Assembly (NCBI GenBank): GCA_964581605.1
Contig: CAZOPF010000011.1
Span: forward strand, 16,692-80,691
Source of the DNA: CAADGU01 sp964581605
GTDB taxonomy: Bacteria > Chloroflexota > Anaerolineae > Promineifilales > Promineifilaceae
Direction: 5' to 3'
Length of the DNA stretch: 64,000 nt
Part shown: positions 29,441 to 39,272 of the stretch, piece after piece
How positions within the stretch are numbered: position 1 is the first letter of the stretch
How the letters are laid out: every line of letters starts with the position of its first letter
The notes under the pieces: model-generated
What the model saw: the letters and a program-made list of their open reading frames with translations, nothing else
What the model was told of the DNA's origin: nothing
The model's database searches: none
Made by a program: the position numbers and the translations under genes

Positions 29441-29559
29441 CGAAAACCGGGACGCTTCATAAGATATTGTATCTCGATATTTTCAAGCAGTCATACGCGG
29501 TCCATATCTCTGCACCTCCGCGTCTCTGCGTTCAATATATTGTTTGAGGAGATAGGGCG

Positions 29560-30774
29560 ATGGGTACAGCAGCTTTGTTGGATGGTGTACGGGTGATTGA
29601 CCTGACGCGGGTGTTGGCGGGGCCGTATTGCACCATGATGTTGGGCGATTTGGGCGCGGACGTGATCAAAATTGAAGCGCCAGGGTTGGGGGATGATACG
29701 CGCCAGTGGGGGCCGCCATTTACGCAGACGGTGGACGGCCGTCGTGGAGAAGCTGCCTACTTTCTGGCCGCTAATCGCAACAAACGCAGTCTGACACTCA
29801 ACTTGAAAACTGAAAAAGGGCTGGAAATCTTGCGCGAATTGATTCGCCAGGGGGATGTGTTAGTAGAGAATTTCCGCACCGGCACATTGGCCAAGTGGGG
29901 GCTGGATTATGAAACCTTGCAGCAACTGCGTCCCGGCCTCATTTATGGCACCATCACTGGTTATGGCACAACGGGGCCATACAAAGACCGGGCGGGCTAC
30001 GATTTTATGGTGCAGGCCATGGGTGGTTTTATGAGCGTCACCGGGCCGGAGGCGGGTGAACCGGTGCGGGCTGGTGTGGCCATTGCCGACCTGGCGACGG
30101 GTATGTTTGCCTGTAATGCCATTCTGGCGGCGCTGTTTGCGCGGGAACGTACCGGGCAGGGCCAGCTGATTGACATGGCGCTATTGGATTCGCAGGTGGC
30201 CTTGATGTCTTATGTGGCCAGCAATTACCTGGTGTCGGGGGAACTGCCGGGGCGGTATGGCAATGGACATCCGAACATTGTGCCCTACCAGGAGTTCCGG
30301 GCGCGGGACCACTATTTTGCCTTTGCCTGTGGCAATGATGGGCAATGGCGGAAGTTTTGCACGGCCGTCCACCACCCCGAATGGAGCGCGGACGGCCGTT
30401 TTGCCACCAATGCCGCCCGTTTAGCCCATCGCCCGGCCGTCGTTACCATGCTCAATGAGTTGTTTGCCACCCGTGATGCTGCCGATTGGATGGCCTTGTG
30501 TGACGAGATTGGCATTCCCAACGGCCCCATCAACAATATGGCCCAGGTATTTGCCCATGAGCAGGTGATTGCCCGCGAGTTGCGCCAGGACGTGCCCCAT
30601 CCGACAGCGGGAAGTGTGCCGTTGGTCGCTTCCCCTCTGCGGATCCCTACTGCGCCCACAGCCGTGCGCTACCCGCCGCCGCTGCTGGGCGAACACACGG
30701 AGGAGATTTTGGGGAATATGTTGGGGTATGACGCAACGGCCGTTGCCGCCCTGCGTACTGAGGGTGTGATTTAG
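29560..30774 (+). CDS. CaiB/BaiF family (class III) CoA-transferase
   Basis: 404 residues with VIDLTRVLAGPYCTMMLGDLGADVIKIE at the N-terminus, NKRSLTLNLKTEKG, and catalytic D148 in GYDFMVQAMGG. It moves CoA between carboxylic acids; the family includes formyl-CoA, carnitine and succinyl-CoA transferases. The pair of acids is unknown. GAGGAGATAGGGCG precedes the ATG. It is divergent from the molybdenum hydroxylase subunits, which may share its pathway. Confidence 0.93.
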   Translation: MGTAALLDGVRVIDLTRVLAGPYCTMMLGDLGADVIKIEAPGLGDDTRQWGPPFTQTVDGRRGEAAYFLAANRNKRSLTLNLKTEKGLEILRELIRQGDVLVENFRTGTLAKWGLDYETLQQLRPGLIYGTITGYGTTGPYKDRAGYDFMVQAMGGFMSVTGPEAGEPVRAGVAIADLATGMFACNAILAALFARERTGQGQLIDMALLDSQVALMSYVASNYLVSGELPGRYGNGHPNIVPYQEFRARDHYFAFACGNDGQWRKFCTAVHHPEWSADGRFATNAARLAHRPAVVTMLNELFATRDAADWMALCDEIGIPNGPINNMAQVFAHEQVIARELRQDVPHPTAGSVPLVASPLRIPTAPTAVRYPPPLLGEHTEEILGNMLGYDATAVAALRTEGVI

Positions 30775-30836
30775 CATGGTAATCCGAGCTTGAAAGCCCG
30801 ATGACTGATTACAGAGAATAAATGACGGAGGTTTGC

Positions 30837-31112
30837 ATGGAACAATGGGAATATCTCACACGATTTATTGAGGCGGACACGCGGCAAAACGACCCTGCTG
30901 CTTATTTGAGCGACCTGGAATCAGATAACATCCCTATCTATTCCCCGGAAGCGATGATGCCAGAACTGAATCGGCTGGGTGCTAAAGGTTGGGAACTGGT
31001 GCATATGCAACCGGTACATATTGGGAACAACTATGATGTACTGATGCATGAAGGTGGTGGTACTCGCCGCTGGACAAACAAGTACTTCTGCATATTTAAG
31101 CGGCGAATATAA
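30837..31112 (+). CDS. DUF4177-like small protein
   Basis: 91 residues. The ends match DUF4177-type proteins: MEQWEYLTRFIEAD at the start, LGAKGWELVHMQPV in the middle, and YFCIFKRRI at the end. The function is unknown. The ATG at 30837 has GGAGG seven bases upstream, so the frame's earlier ATG at 30822 was not used. An intrinsic terminator follows. Confidence 0.75.
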   Translation: MEQWEYLTRFIEADTRQNDPAAYLSDLESDNIPIYSPEAMMPELNRLGAKGWELVHMQPVHIGNNYDVLMHEGGGTRRWTNKYFCIFKRRI

Positions 31113-31146
31113 GTGCCAGATCATCGCCTCACCATTGGCTGCCCGG

Positions 31147-31183
31147 AAAAACCCCCGAAAGAAAAAGCTTTCGGGGGTTTTTT
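31147..31183 (+). terminator. Rho-independent terminator
   Basis: CCCCCGAAAG and CTTTCGGGGG form a 10-bp stem with a 6-base loop, flanked by an A-run and TTTTTT. It lies 35 bases after the DUF4177-like gene. It is one of the few textbook terminators in the window. The remaining spacer to 31394 shows no gene. Confidence 0.9.
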
Positions 31184-31394
31184 ACTTTTCACGATTCATT
31201 GACCCAATTTGGCTACCTGCCAGATACAATTGAGCCAATCTATGCCTGGACCCTTTTGCCCATGGTACTATTCAGACAAGGTAAGGGTTATGTTATGATT
31301 TCAGATTAGTAAGTTGCTGTGCAAGACGATGAAACTGTATTGAGCTATATACACGTTTCTTTGTTTAATCAGGGTATCGAGAAAGTTCAATATT

Positions 31395-33878
31395 ATGACT
31401 AAGGCCAAATCACTCCAGCAGACCAATCTACTGAACCAATCAAACACCGGGACATTACCGGCCAGCGTTACTTACCACCCCATTCCATTTGAAACAAGCC
31501 CTTTATCTAGCAACAAACGACCCGTTTGGCGGGTGTTGTTTGAGGTGGCAGGGGATGAAGGTGGTCAATACTTTGGGCTGGATATTAATGGTGAAATCAC
31601 CTTAGGACGCGGAATGGATGCGGCCGATATGTTTGATCTGACGCCGTATGGAGCGGAAACCAAGGGCGTGTCGCGTCGTCATGCCACTTTACGGCCGACT
31701 TCTAATAATTTGTATCTGATTGATTTAGGCAGTACGAATGGCACGCTGCGCAATGATCGTTCCATTGGGGTCAACACACCATATGCGCTGGCTGACCGGG
31801 ACAGGCTGACGTTGGGGCATATGGAGATGCAGATACGGATTGTGGAACGGCCGTATCTGCAAACCACCCCGCTTAAACAAAAACCTGATTTGGTAGATGC
31901 CCTCTCCCAAATTGCTTCAGCTATCACTTCCCAACTGAACCTGGAAGAAGTACTCAATCAGGTGGCAGCAACGGCGATGTCACTGACGGCCGCCGGGGAA
32001 ACAAGCATCTGGTTAGTGGATGAAAACAGTGGCGAATTGTTTCTGGAAGCGCAATTAGGAATTGATGATTCCCGGTTGCGCCGCACACGAATGCCAATTC
32101 GTGAAGATACACCGGCGGGACAGGTAATTCGTACGGGTAAGCCCGTGCGAGCACATCGCCAACCTGGCCAGGCGCAGCCTCAATTGATGACGGGTTATCT
32201 GGTAGAGGCGCTGGCATTTGTGCCCATCACGTTGGGGGGGGTGACGTTTGGTGTGCTGTCGGCTGCCCACAATGAAAAGGGGCAGCTTTTTGATGCCCGC
32301 GACGAGCAAATTTTGAGCGCGGTCGCCGATTTTTCCGCTATCGCCATTCAAAATGCCCGGTTATATCAGGCGACAGACGAGGCGTTAGCCAGACGGGTGG
32401 TGGAACTTTCAGCATTGAATGAGGTCACACGCACGGTATCGGCCTCACTTGATCTGGGGCAGGTATATGGGGTGCTGGTGGAACAGGTGAATAATCATTG
32501 GCCGGTGGAAGCGGTTCATATTTATTTGATTGATGAGATGCAACAAGGGTTACGGCCGTTACACCGCGTACAAACCAAAACGGCCTTTTTTTCTCTGAAT
32601 CGAGGGATTATTGGCTCTGTGGCTGCCACAGGTGCGGTTATTGTAACAAACCATGTGGCGAGCCATCCCCAATATGATGCAGCAGTAGATCACCTGGAAG
32701 GTACTATACCTCGTTCATTGGCTTGTTTGCCCTTAAAAGTAAAGCACGGTGTTGTGGGAGTGTTGGCGCTGTTCAATAAAGAAAATGGGGTGTTTACTGA
32801 TGAAGATGTCGCACGGCTAGAAGCATTTGCATATCCTGTGGCTACGGCCGTGGAAAATGCCCGTCTCTTTGAAGAATCAGAACGACAGCGAGCGGCCATA
32901 CAGGCCACTGCACTTACCCTTTCTGAGCCGTTGATCGTGCTGGATAATAGCGGTATGGTTCTGGTAACAAATGATGCTGCTAATCGCCTGCTGGAAACCA
33001 ATATGTCTGCCATGTTTGAAGCGATCAGCCAGGGAGTCGGCCGTACCACCGAAGTGCGTATTGGCGAAGAAACTTACCTTTCCACCACCGAGCATGTGCC
33101 TGAGGTTGGCACCATCATCGTTATGCAAAACATCACTTATGTGAAACAGTTGGAAAAAGACCGCTCCGAATTCATGCACATGTTGTCACATGACCTGAAA
33201 AATCCACTCACTGCCATAAACGGCTGGTCTGCCTTGTTAGAACGCACGGCCGAACTGGATGAGAAAGGGCTGCGTTACCTCAACGAAATCAACGTGGCGG
33301 CCGATAGAATGCTGGAGATGATTAACCACCTGCTGCAATCGGTGACCAAGAGTGAGATGTTGACTCTGATACGTGAACCTTGTGATCTGCAAGATGTGAT
33401 CCGGCGCGTGATGGATGATGTACAGGGTGTGGCGCTACAAAAGGCAATCAAAATTTCTTTTACCTGCCGGGGAGAACCTTACCGCGTGTCAGGGGACGAG
33501 ATGCGCCTGTATCATATGGTTTTGAATCTTGTGGATAATGCGTTGAAGTATTCGCCTAAGAATACGCATATTTCCATTGTTGCTCGATATACCAACCAGG
33601 CAATTCAGTTGATGATAACAGATGAAGGGCCAGGCATCCCTGAAAAAGATGTGCCCCACGTGTTTGAAAAGTATTACCGGGGTATTCAAGGCTCGCTAAA
33701 AATAGCACAAGGTTCAGGGGTGGGGTTGGCAACTGTTAAGAATATCGCCGAAGCACATGGTGGTGTGGTAGCCGTGAAAAATGGCGAGGAACGAGGCACT
33801 ACTTTCACCATTACACTGCCGGGCAGTATGCGGGTAACAGAGGAACAGCTGGCTGTAGGTCACGTGATAATTGAATGA
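31395..33878 (+). CDS. FHA-GAF-GAF sensor histidine kinase
   Basis: 827 residues, soluble. A forkhead-associated domain (~43-150) has LGRG, GVSRRHATL and LGSTNGT, the phosphothreonine-binding residues. Two GAF domains follow (~165-325 and ~340-495). A PAS-like segment comes next (LSEPLIVLDNSGMVLVTNDA). HisKA has H599 in LSHDLKNPLTA. HATPase has NLVDNALKYSP, DEGPGIP and GSGVGLATVKN. The FHA domain suggests input from a Ser/Thr kinase. No response regulator is adjacent. Codon use is a little AT-richer than its neighbours. Confidence 0.93.
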   Translation: MTKAKSLQQTNLLNQSNTGTLPASVTYHPIPFETSPLSSNKRPVWRVLFEVAGDEGGQYFGLDINGEITLGRGMDAADMFDLTPYGAETKGVSRRHATLRPTSNNLYLIDLGSTNGTLRNDRSIGVNTPYALADRDRLTLGHMEMQIRIVERPYLQTTPLKQKPDLVDALSQIASAITSQLNLEEVLNQVAATAMSLTAAGETSIWLVDENSGELFLEAQLGIDDSRLRRTRMPIREDTPAGQVIRTGKPVRAHRQPGQAQPQLMTGYLVEALAFVPITLGGVTFGVLSAAHNEKGQLFDARDEQILSAVADFSAIAIQNARLYQATDEALARRVVELSALNEVTRTVSASLDLGQVYGVLVEQVNNHWPVEAVHIYLIDEMQQGLRPLHRVQTKTAFFSLNRGIIGSVAATGAVIVTNHVASHPQYDAAVDHLEGTIPRSLACLPLKVKHGVVGVLALFNKENGVFTDEDVARLEAFAYPVATAVENARLFEESERQRAAIQATALTLSEPLIVLDNSGMVLVTNDAANRLLETNMSAMFEAISQGVGRTTEVRIGEETYLSTTEHVPEVGTIIVMQNITYVKQLEKDRSEFMHMLSHDLKNPLTAINGWSALLERTAELDEKGLRYLNEINVAADRMLEMINHLLQSVTKSEMLTLIREPCDLQDVIRRVMDDVQGVALQKAIKISFTCRGEPYRVSGDEMRLYHMVLNLVDNALKYSPKNTHISIVARYTNQAIQLMITDEGPGIPEKDVPHVFEKYYRGIQGSLKIAQGSGVGLATVKNIAEAHGGVVAVKNGEERGTTFTITLPGSMRVTEEQLAVGHVIIE

Positions 33879-33908
33879 TTGCCGGGCGTTCCTGGCAAGT
33901 GTGCCATT

Positions 33909-34904
33909 TTACCCTTCACCATCAGCCGGATATTGCAACCCCCATTGAGCGCGAATTTTGTCCATTGTTTCTTGCAAAGCTAGCGTAGTAGACCAGGGCA
34001 TTACGGGATGTTCTGACAGGCCGGCCCGTAAACAGTCCATTACGGCCGCAGCCTCATAGTTATATCCATTGCCGGTGTAAGGCGCCTCAATCAGTTGGTC
34101 TGCCTGACCGGGTTGTGTGAGCGTCAGGCGGGCCGGATGCCACCAGGGAAAGTGGATTTTGATGCGGCCGTTTGTGCCCATGATCACCGCTTCTTGCACC
34201 GTTTCCGTGCGCACGGCCGTGTGCAGCAAGGCTAACTCCCCTTTTTCATAGCCCAAAATGATCGCCGCCTGTTCATCCACGCCAGTTTCGCCCAGATGCG
34301 CCATGCCGGTAATCTGGGTGGGTGGGCCAAAGAGCATGTGCGCCAGCGCCAATGGGTAGATGCCCACATCCAACAGCGCGCCGCCACCCAACGCCGGCGA
34401 AAAGTGACGGCCGTGTGGATCAATGGCCGCCCGATAGCCAAAGTCGGCCGTCACCATGCGCACCTCGCCAATCACACCATCTTGCAGCAGTTGGCGCACC
34501 ATGGTGATCGCCGGTAGAAAGTATGTCCACATGGCCTCCATTACAAACAGACCTTTAGCCTGGGCCAGGGAAAAGATGGTTTCGGCTTGCCGTCGGTTCA
34601 TGGTGAACGGCTTTTCACACAAAACCGCCCGGCCGTGCTGCAAACAGAGCAGGCTGTTTTCCATGTGGAAGACGTGGGGTGTGGCAATGTAGACCACGTC
34701 CACCTCGGGGTTTTGGGCCAGCGCCTCATATGTGGCGTGGGCATGGGGCACGTGGTGTTGGCTGGCAAAGGCGGCGGCGGTGCGTTCATCTCTGGAGCCA
34801 ACGGCCGTTAACACCGCATCCGGCAACACCGCCAGCCCTTCCGCAAATTTATGGGCAATGACGCCCGTGCCCAGTATGCCCCAACGTATCTTGTCTGTGG
34901 TCAT
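33909..34904 (-). CDS. Gfo/Idh/MocA family oxidoreductase
   Basis: 331 residues. The Rossmann motif GILGTGVIAHKFAEGL is at the N-terminus, followed by VDVVYIATPHVFH and the catalytic-site CEKPFTMN. The C-terminal domain has GGGALLDVGIYPLALA with the conserved D..H-like positions. It uses NAD(P) to oxidise or reduce a sugar or related polyol; it looks like the trans-dihydrodiol dehydrogenase/glucose-fructose oxidoreductase branch. AGGAGAAAACG precedes the ATG. Confidence 0.92.
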   Translation of the reverse strand: MTTDKIRWGILGTGVIAHKFAEGLAVLPDAVLTAVGSRDERTAAAFASQHHVPHAHATYEALAQNPEVDVVYIATPHVFHMENSLLCLQHGRAVLCEKPFTMNRRQAETIFSLAQAKGLFVMEAMWTYFLPAITMVRQLLQDGVIGEVRMVTADFGYRAAIDPHGRHFSPALGGGALLDVGIYPLALAHMLFGPPTQITGMAHLGETGVDEQAAIILGYEKGELALLHTAVRTETVQEAVIMGTNGRIKIHFPWWHPARLTLTQPGQADQLIEAPYTGNGYNYEAAAVMDCLRAGLSEHPVMPWSTTLALQETMDKIRAQWGLQYPADGEG

Positions 34905-34965
34905 CGTTTTCTCCTGTAAAATACTCCGTGAAGATGCACGAAATGGGTGGTTGAAGAAAAATCTG

Positions 34966-35922
34966 CTACGGCGATTCCGGGGTGGGTGCGGGTGCGGGCA
35001 CGGCCGTAGCCGTCACCGGCTCCACAACGCCTAATATCATCGCCAGCAGTGCATCCAGTTCCCGCCAGCCATTTTCCAGATCAAGCGTTGCCAGTTCTGG
35101 ATTGCCCGGCAAATAGGCATTTGCCAGGGTCAGGCGTGCCTGGGTCAACGCCAACTGGGGCAGCAACTCCGGGTTTGTTTGTGGATTGGCGGCAATAGCT
35201 TCCAACGCCGCCAGGGCACGCGCCGTGTCATTGGCGGCCAGCCCGGCATTGTTTTCCAGCAAATGGAGCCGGGCACGGCCGATCATCTCCCACACGCGGA
35301 AGATGGTGACAACCTGGCGCATCTGCTCAATATCGGCCAGGGGGAGGGCGTCTACGGCCGTTTGCAATTCTGTCACCTGCGCCGCCAATTCCCGACTATT
35401 ACCCGCCTGTGTGTCCAATTGCCCGCCCAGTTCATCCAGACGGCCGTTGCTCTCGTTAATATCTCCTTGCAGCGCCACCACCCCATCACTAAGAGCAGTG
35501 ATCTGATTGTTATGCGTTTGTGCCTGTGTGATGAGGCGGCCCAGTTGCAGTTCCAGAGTGGTGAGCATCTCATCCTGGCGGGCCAAATCCTCGGCCAACG
35601 TGGTGCTCACATAAGATTCTAACGAGGTCAGACGCGCATCCTGAGCGGCTTGCCCGGCCGTGACAGTTTCTTCCAACGCGCCCAGGTCATGCCCAATTTC
35701 CTGCACCTGTGTCAGGTTGTAATCTACCCGGCTGCTGACGCTTTCAAAGGAGCGTTGTAGCTCCTGCACAACCAGGTATGTGATGTAGCCCACCCCGGCA
35801 ATGATGCCCATAACCAGAGCCACTTTGAGCAATGCCTTGAGGAAACGGCCGAAGGCCAGCGCCAGCCGCCGCCCAAAACCCGGACGAGCCGGAGGTGAAG
35901 TAGAAGTTGTTTCGCTAGACAT
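34966..35922 (-). CDS. Membrane-anchored coiled-coil protein
   Basis: 318 residues. One membrane segment (~32-53, VALVMGIIAGVGYITYLVV) is followed by a long coiled coil (~60-200). Then comes a helical domain with WEMIGRARLHLLENNAGLAANDTARALAALEAI, and a Pro/Thr tail. The layout resembles HemX-type proteins but no function is assigned. It starts 14 bases after the HHH-coiled-coil gene, on the same strand, and GGAG precedes the ATG. The two probably act together at the membrane. Confidence 0.75.
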   Translation of the reverse strand: MSSETTSTSPPARPGFGRRLALAFGRFLKALLKVALVMGIIAGVGYITYLVVQELQRSFESVSSRVDYNLTQVQEIGHDLGALEETVTAGQAAQDARLTSLESYVSTTLAEDLARQDEMLTTLELQLGRLITQAQTHNNQITALSDGVVALQGDINESNGRLDELGGQLDTQAGNSRELAAQVTELQTAVDALPLADIEQMRQVVTIFRVWEMIGRARLHLLENNAGLAANDTARALAALEAIAANPQTNPELLPQLALTQARLTLANAYLPGNPELATLDLENGWRELDALLAMILGVVEPVTATAVPAPAPTPESP

Positions 35923-35936
35923 CTGTTTTTCTCCGT

Positions 35937-36989
35937 TTAAGGCTGGGGGGCGATGGTGACGGTGGGTAGGCCGATGGGGGTGGCGGTGGGGCGAGGCGTG
36001 CGGGTGAAGGCGGGGTCGGTGGTGGCAGTAGCGGCGGGCGCACTCTCTGTCGGCGCTGGTGTGGCTGTTTCGGTGGGGGTGGCAGTGGGCACGGCCGTAG
36101 GCAGCGGCCCGGCCACATTCACCAGCAAATCACGCAGCCCGGTCAGAAACGTATCAAAATTCTCGGCCGATTCGGCCACGGCCTCCAGCCGTTGCGTCAA
36201 ATCTTCTGCTCTGGCTTGCAGGTCGGCGGCGGCCGTTTGCAAACGGGCAATGTCGGCCTGGGCGGTGGCAACGGCCGTGCTGTTTACACTCTGTTCGGTG
36301 GTCAATGTTTCCACCTGGCTGTTGAGCGTTTCCAAATTTTCTTGAATTTGCTGCTGCTCTTGCTGCAACGTTTCCAGTTCTGTTGCCAGTTGCAGTTGCA
36401 AATCGCTGGCCTGGGCGCTGCTGGCATAATGCAAGGTCTGGTTGAAGCCGAACAGGATGGAAAGCGTCAATGTCGTGCCCAAAATCGCGCCAAATGTGGC
36501 TGCGATCAGGCTGCCGACAAAACTGCCACGAGCAGTAGGGGGCGGCAGGGGCAATGTGTCAGGTATCGGCGGAGGCGGTGTTTCATAAACAGGCTCATTA
36601 GTCACAGCAGTTTCCTCGTTTTCCGGTTCAGTGGGGGGTGTCAGTATCACGATTACCGGTTCCATTTCCTCGTTTTCAGGGGATGTGGCCGGGGGTGGCA
36701 TAGCCGTTACCTCTTCTGTTTCTGGCGCTGGCTCTGCTTCTTCCGGTGCTGGTTCAACGGTAATGCGCCCGGCCATTTGCTCTACCATACGCACGGAGAT
36801 GCCAGAAACGGCCGTAAGCCCCGCCACTTCCACAAACGGCCCATGCTCCTCCCGGTGGGCCACAATACGCTGCGCCAGCTTCAGACTAATGCCCGGCAGC
36901 GTCGCCAACGCCATCTCGTCGGCCGTGTTGAGATTAAGCGGTATTTCGTCCATGCGGTCAATTGTCGGTAATCGGCCGTAGTCTACCAT
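35937..36989 (-). CDS. Helix-hairpin-helix membrane coiled-coil protein
   Basis: 350 residues. The N-terminus has a ComEA-like double helix-hairpin-helix (LNLNTADEMALATLPGISLK, then FVEVAGLTAVSGIS). A long acidic Pro-rich stretch follows, then one membrane segment (~155-180), a coiled coil of ~90 residues, and a Thr/Pro-rich tail. HHH domains bind DNA or proteins. With the N-terminus inside, it could tie DNA to the membrane, but this is inference. The ATG at 36953 is an alternative start, since the first 12 codons lie in a stutter word. Confidence 0.75.
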   Translation of the reverse strand: MVDYGRLPTIDRMDEIPLNLNTADEMALATLPGISLKLAQRIVAHREEHGPFVEVAGLTAVSGISVRMVEQMAGRITVEPAPEEAEPAPETEEVTAMPPPATSPENEEMEPVIVILTPPTEPENEETAVTNEPVYETPPPPIPDTLPLPPPTARGSFVGSLIAATFGAILGTTLTLSILFGFNQTLHYASSAQASDLQLQLATELETLQQEQQQIQENLETLNSQVETLTTEQSVNSTAVATAQADIARLQTAAADLQARAEDLTQRLEAVAESAENFDTFLTGLRDLLVNVAGPLPTAVPTATPTETATPAPTESAPAATATTDPAFTRTPRPTATPIGLPTVTIAPQP

Positions 36990-37018
36990 GACCCGATTCC
37001 TGAATACCGATTACCATT
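36985..37018. repeat. Short stutter word
   Basis: GATTCCTGAATACCGATTAC shares the CCGATTAC word with elements at 29390, 48250 and 53090. It fills the gap between the lipoprotein gene and the HHH gene. Confidence 0.5.
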
Positions 37019-37648
37019 CTATTCCTCAAGCGGCGTTACCTGGAAATTGTCAAACTGCACCAACACGCCACCCTGCCCCAGGCTGCCCGCAATCAGGCCA
37101 ATGTCGCCGTTGGCAAAGGAGTTGTCCGTCACCCGGCCCACCTCCTGGTCGTTTACGTAAAAGATGAGATTGCCTGCTTCGGCGCGCACTTTCAGCCGGT
37201 TGGTGATACCGGAGCCTTGTTTAACGGCCGCAGACTCAAACCACCAATCGCCAATGATAGGGGTGGAGGCGGTATTGCCGCCATTCTCGTAACGGCCGAT
37301 CCACACATACCCATCGCCGCTAATCTGAAAAGAATAAAAATCATCTGTCTCATTGTTCACCCGGAACACCATGCCAAACAGATTATTGTCCGGGCCACTG
37401 ATTTGAGTCGCTTCCACTTCATACCAGCCGTCACCAAATTCCTGCCCGGCCGTTGTCCAGGTGGTCAGGTCGTCGGCTTTAATTTCAAATTCGTAGACGC
37501 CGTTCACCACTTCACCGCGTACTTCGGAATCGTTGTCTGTACTCCAATTACCGGGGGAATCGAAGGTTTCATGGTAAGGCTCATTGCCACCACAAGCGGT
37601 TAACAAAACAGCTAACAAAGCGAGAAGCCCAACCAGACGAAACACCAT
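37019..37648 (-). CDS. Lipoprotein with concanavalin-like (DUF1080/LamG-type) domain
   Basis: 209 residues. The signal peptide ends in a lipobox (LLTACGG, Cys19). The mature domain has the beta-jelly-roll signs of DUF1080/LamG proteins: GDGWYEVEATQISGPDNNLFGMVFRV, FYSFQISGDGYVWIGRY, IFYVNDQEVGRVTDNSFANGDIGLIAG. These bind or cleave carbohydrate in other bacteria. AAAGGAGAGCGT precedes the ATG. It heads the run of genes to 34966. Confidence 0.8.
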   Translation of the reverse strand: MVFRLVGLLALLAVLLTACGGNEPYHETFDSPGNWSTDNDSEVRGEVVNGVYEFEIKADDLTTWTTAGQEFGDGWYEVEATQISGPDNNLFGMVFRVNNETDDFYSFQISGDGYVWIGRYENGGNTASTPIIGDWWFESAAVKQGSGITNRLKVRAEAGNLIFYVNDQEVGRVTDNSFANGDIGLIAGSLGQGGVLVQFDNFQVTPLEE

Positions 37649-37660
37649 ACGCTCTCCTTT

Positions 37661-37745
37661 ATAGGATCATCAAAGATGACGCCGATTGCACCGATTTTTT
37701 ATCGGCGAAATCTGCGTCATCGTTGATTCTTGTTTTCAATCAATC
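37661..37745. repeat. Stutter hairpin
   Basis: AAAGATGACGCCGATTGCAC on the left is matched by GCGTCATCGTTGATTC on the right, and CCGAT/ATCGG words pair inside. It fills the gap between the DEAD-box helicase stop and the lipoprotein start. Confidence 0.65.
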
Positions 37746-39249
37746 ACCCATTCTTTTTAGGGCCGCGCCGGCCGCTGCGACGGCGGCGCTTTTTGTCATC
37801 GGTGGGGCGGTCAGACGGCCGTGCTGCTTCTTCTGGCTCTCTGACGGGCGGTGGCTTGTGCATAGTCGCCTGGTAATAATCATCCAGCAGCATGGCCAGC
37901 AGCGCCAGCCCATCTTCACTTTCGGCCAGGTTTTGCGCCTGGGGCACAAAACGGCGCATCCGCTCCGTTTGCAGCTTGTCGCGGGTGCGTAGTTTGGTTT
38001 CCAGAAAGACCGTTGTCCGTTCGCCAACCACAGCGGCCACATCTTCGTCGGAGGGTAACGGCCGTAGTTGCAATTCAATCTCATACTGCCGGGCAATACG
38101 CCGCAGTTTTGTATCTTCCAATTCGTTGACCAGCGTGATGGCTACGCCACTGGCGCCGGCCCGCCCGGTGCGCCCGGCGCGGTGGATGTACAGCTCTGGG
38201 TCTTCTGGCGGTTCATACTGGATGACGTGCGAAAGTTCGGGAATATCAATGCCCCGCGCCGCCACATCTGTCGCCACCAAAAAACGCAGCGTGCCCTGGC
38301 GCACCCGGTTCAGCACCCGGTCCCGATCCTTCTGCGACAGGTCGGAACTCAGGCTGTCGGCGTCATACCCAAAACGCTGTAACACCACCGTCACATATTG
38401 CACCCGGTCTCTGGTATTGCAAAAGATGATGGCCGATTCGGGATTTTCCACTTCGATGATGCGTACCAGACTGCGGTCTTTATCCATGCCCGGCGTGACG
38501 TAATAACAATGTTCCGTCTCCACCACATGTACATTGTCGCTGCTCAAGCCCAGAAAATCGGGTTCGCGCAGGAATTGTTTGGCTAACTGTTTGACGCGAA
38601 TGGGGAAGGTGGCGGAGAACATGTAACCGCTGATCCCTTTGGCGGGCAGGTATCGCCTTACGTCCAGCATATCCTGGTAAAAGCCCATGGAAAGCAGGCG
38701 GTCGGCTTCGTCAAAGACGAGGATTTGCAGCGATTCCAGCGAGAGGGAATGGCGGATGAGGTGATCTAGCACCCGGCCCGGTGTGCCCACTACCAGATGC
38801 GCCCCCTGGCGAAAGTTGTCTAGCTGTTTTCCGTAGCCCACGCCGCCATATACGGCCGTGACCCTGATCCCACTATCTCCAGCCAGCAGGGCGGCATCAT
38901 GGCTCACCTGCTGCGCCAGTTCACGGGTGGGTACCAGCACCAACGCCTGGCAATTGTTCTGTCGGGGATTGACGCGCTCTAAAATGGGCAGCACAAACGC
39001 GCCTGTCTTGCCGCTGCCGGTGCGGGACTGCACCAGCAAATCGCGCCCGGCCAACACGTAGGGGATGGCGCGGGATTGCACGGGGGTTAGCTCTGTCCAA
39101 CCGGCGCGGCTCATCGCCTGCCGCCAGGTTTCAGGCAGGTCGGCGGTGGAAAGAACGGGCAGGGCGTTGGCTGGTTCTTCAATTTGTATGGTTTCTGACG
39201 CAGTGGGCGTGTGGGGCACGGCCGTTGGCGTCGTGTCATCTTGATCCAT
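37744..39249 (-). CDS. DEAD-box RNA helicase
   Basis: 501 residues. It has the Q motif (TPVQSRAIP), Walker A SRTGSGKTGAF, PTRELAQQ, TPGRVLDH, DEADRLLSMGF, SATF, and in the second RecA domain DVAARGIDIP and HRAGRTGRAG. The C-terminus is a basic tail (KKRRRRSGRRGPKK) as in CsdA/RhlE-like enzymes that act on ribosome assembly or cold-shock RNA. GGAGAAATGA precedes the ATG. The C-terminal region after ~380 is not a known domain. Confidence 0.95.
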   Translation of the reverse strand: MDQDDTTPTAVPHTPTASETIQIEEPANALPVLSTADLPETWRQAMSRAGWTELTPVQSRAIPYVLAGRDLLVQSRTGSGKTGAFVLPILERVNPRQNNCQALVLVPTRELAQQVSHDAALLAGDSGIRVTAVYGGVGYGKQLDNFRQGAHLVVGTPGRVLDHLIRHSLSLESLQILVFDEADRLLSMGFYQDMLDVRRYLPAKGISGYMFSATFPIRVKQLAKQFLREPDFLGLSSDNVHVVETEHCYYVTPGMDKDRSLVRIIEVENPESAIIFCNTRDRVQYVTVVLQRFGYDADSLSSDLSQKDRDRVLNRVRQGTLRFLVATDVAARGIDIPELSHVIQYEPPEDPELYIHRAGRTGRAGASGVAITLVNELEDTKLRRIARQYEIELQLRPLPSDEDVAAVVGERTTVFLETKLRTRDKLQTERMRRFVPQAQNLAESEDGLALLAMLLDDYYQATMHKPPPVREPEEAARPSDRPTDDKKRRRRSGRRGPKKNG

Positions 39250-39272
39250 TCATTTCTCCGCGTTGTAAGTTG

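Noticed and set aside
36192..36971. 259-codon open frame antisense to the HHH coiled-coil gene
   Set aside because: Composition is that of a complementary-strand shadow; no ribosome-binding site or domain.
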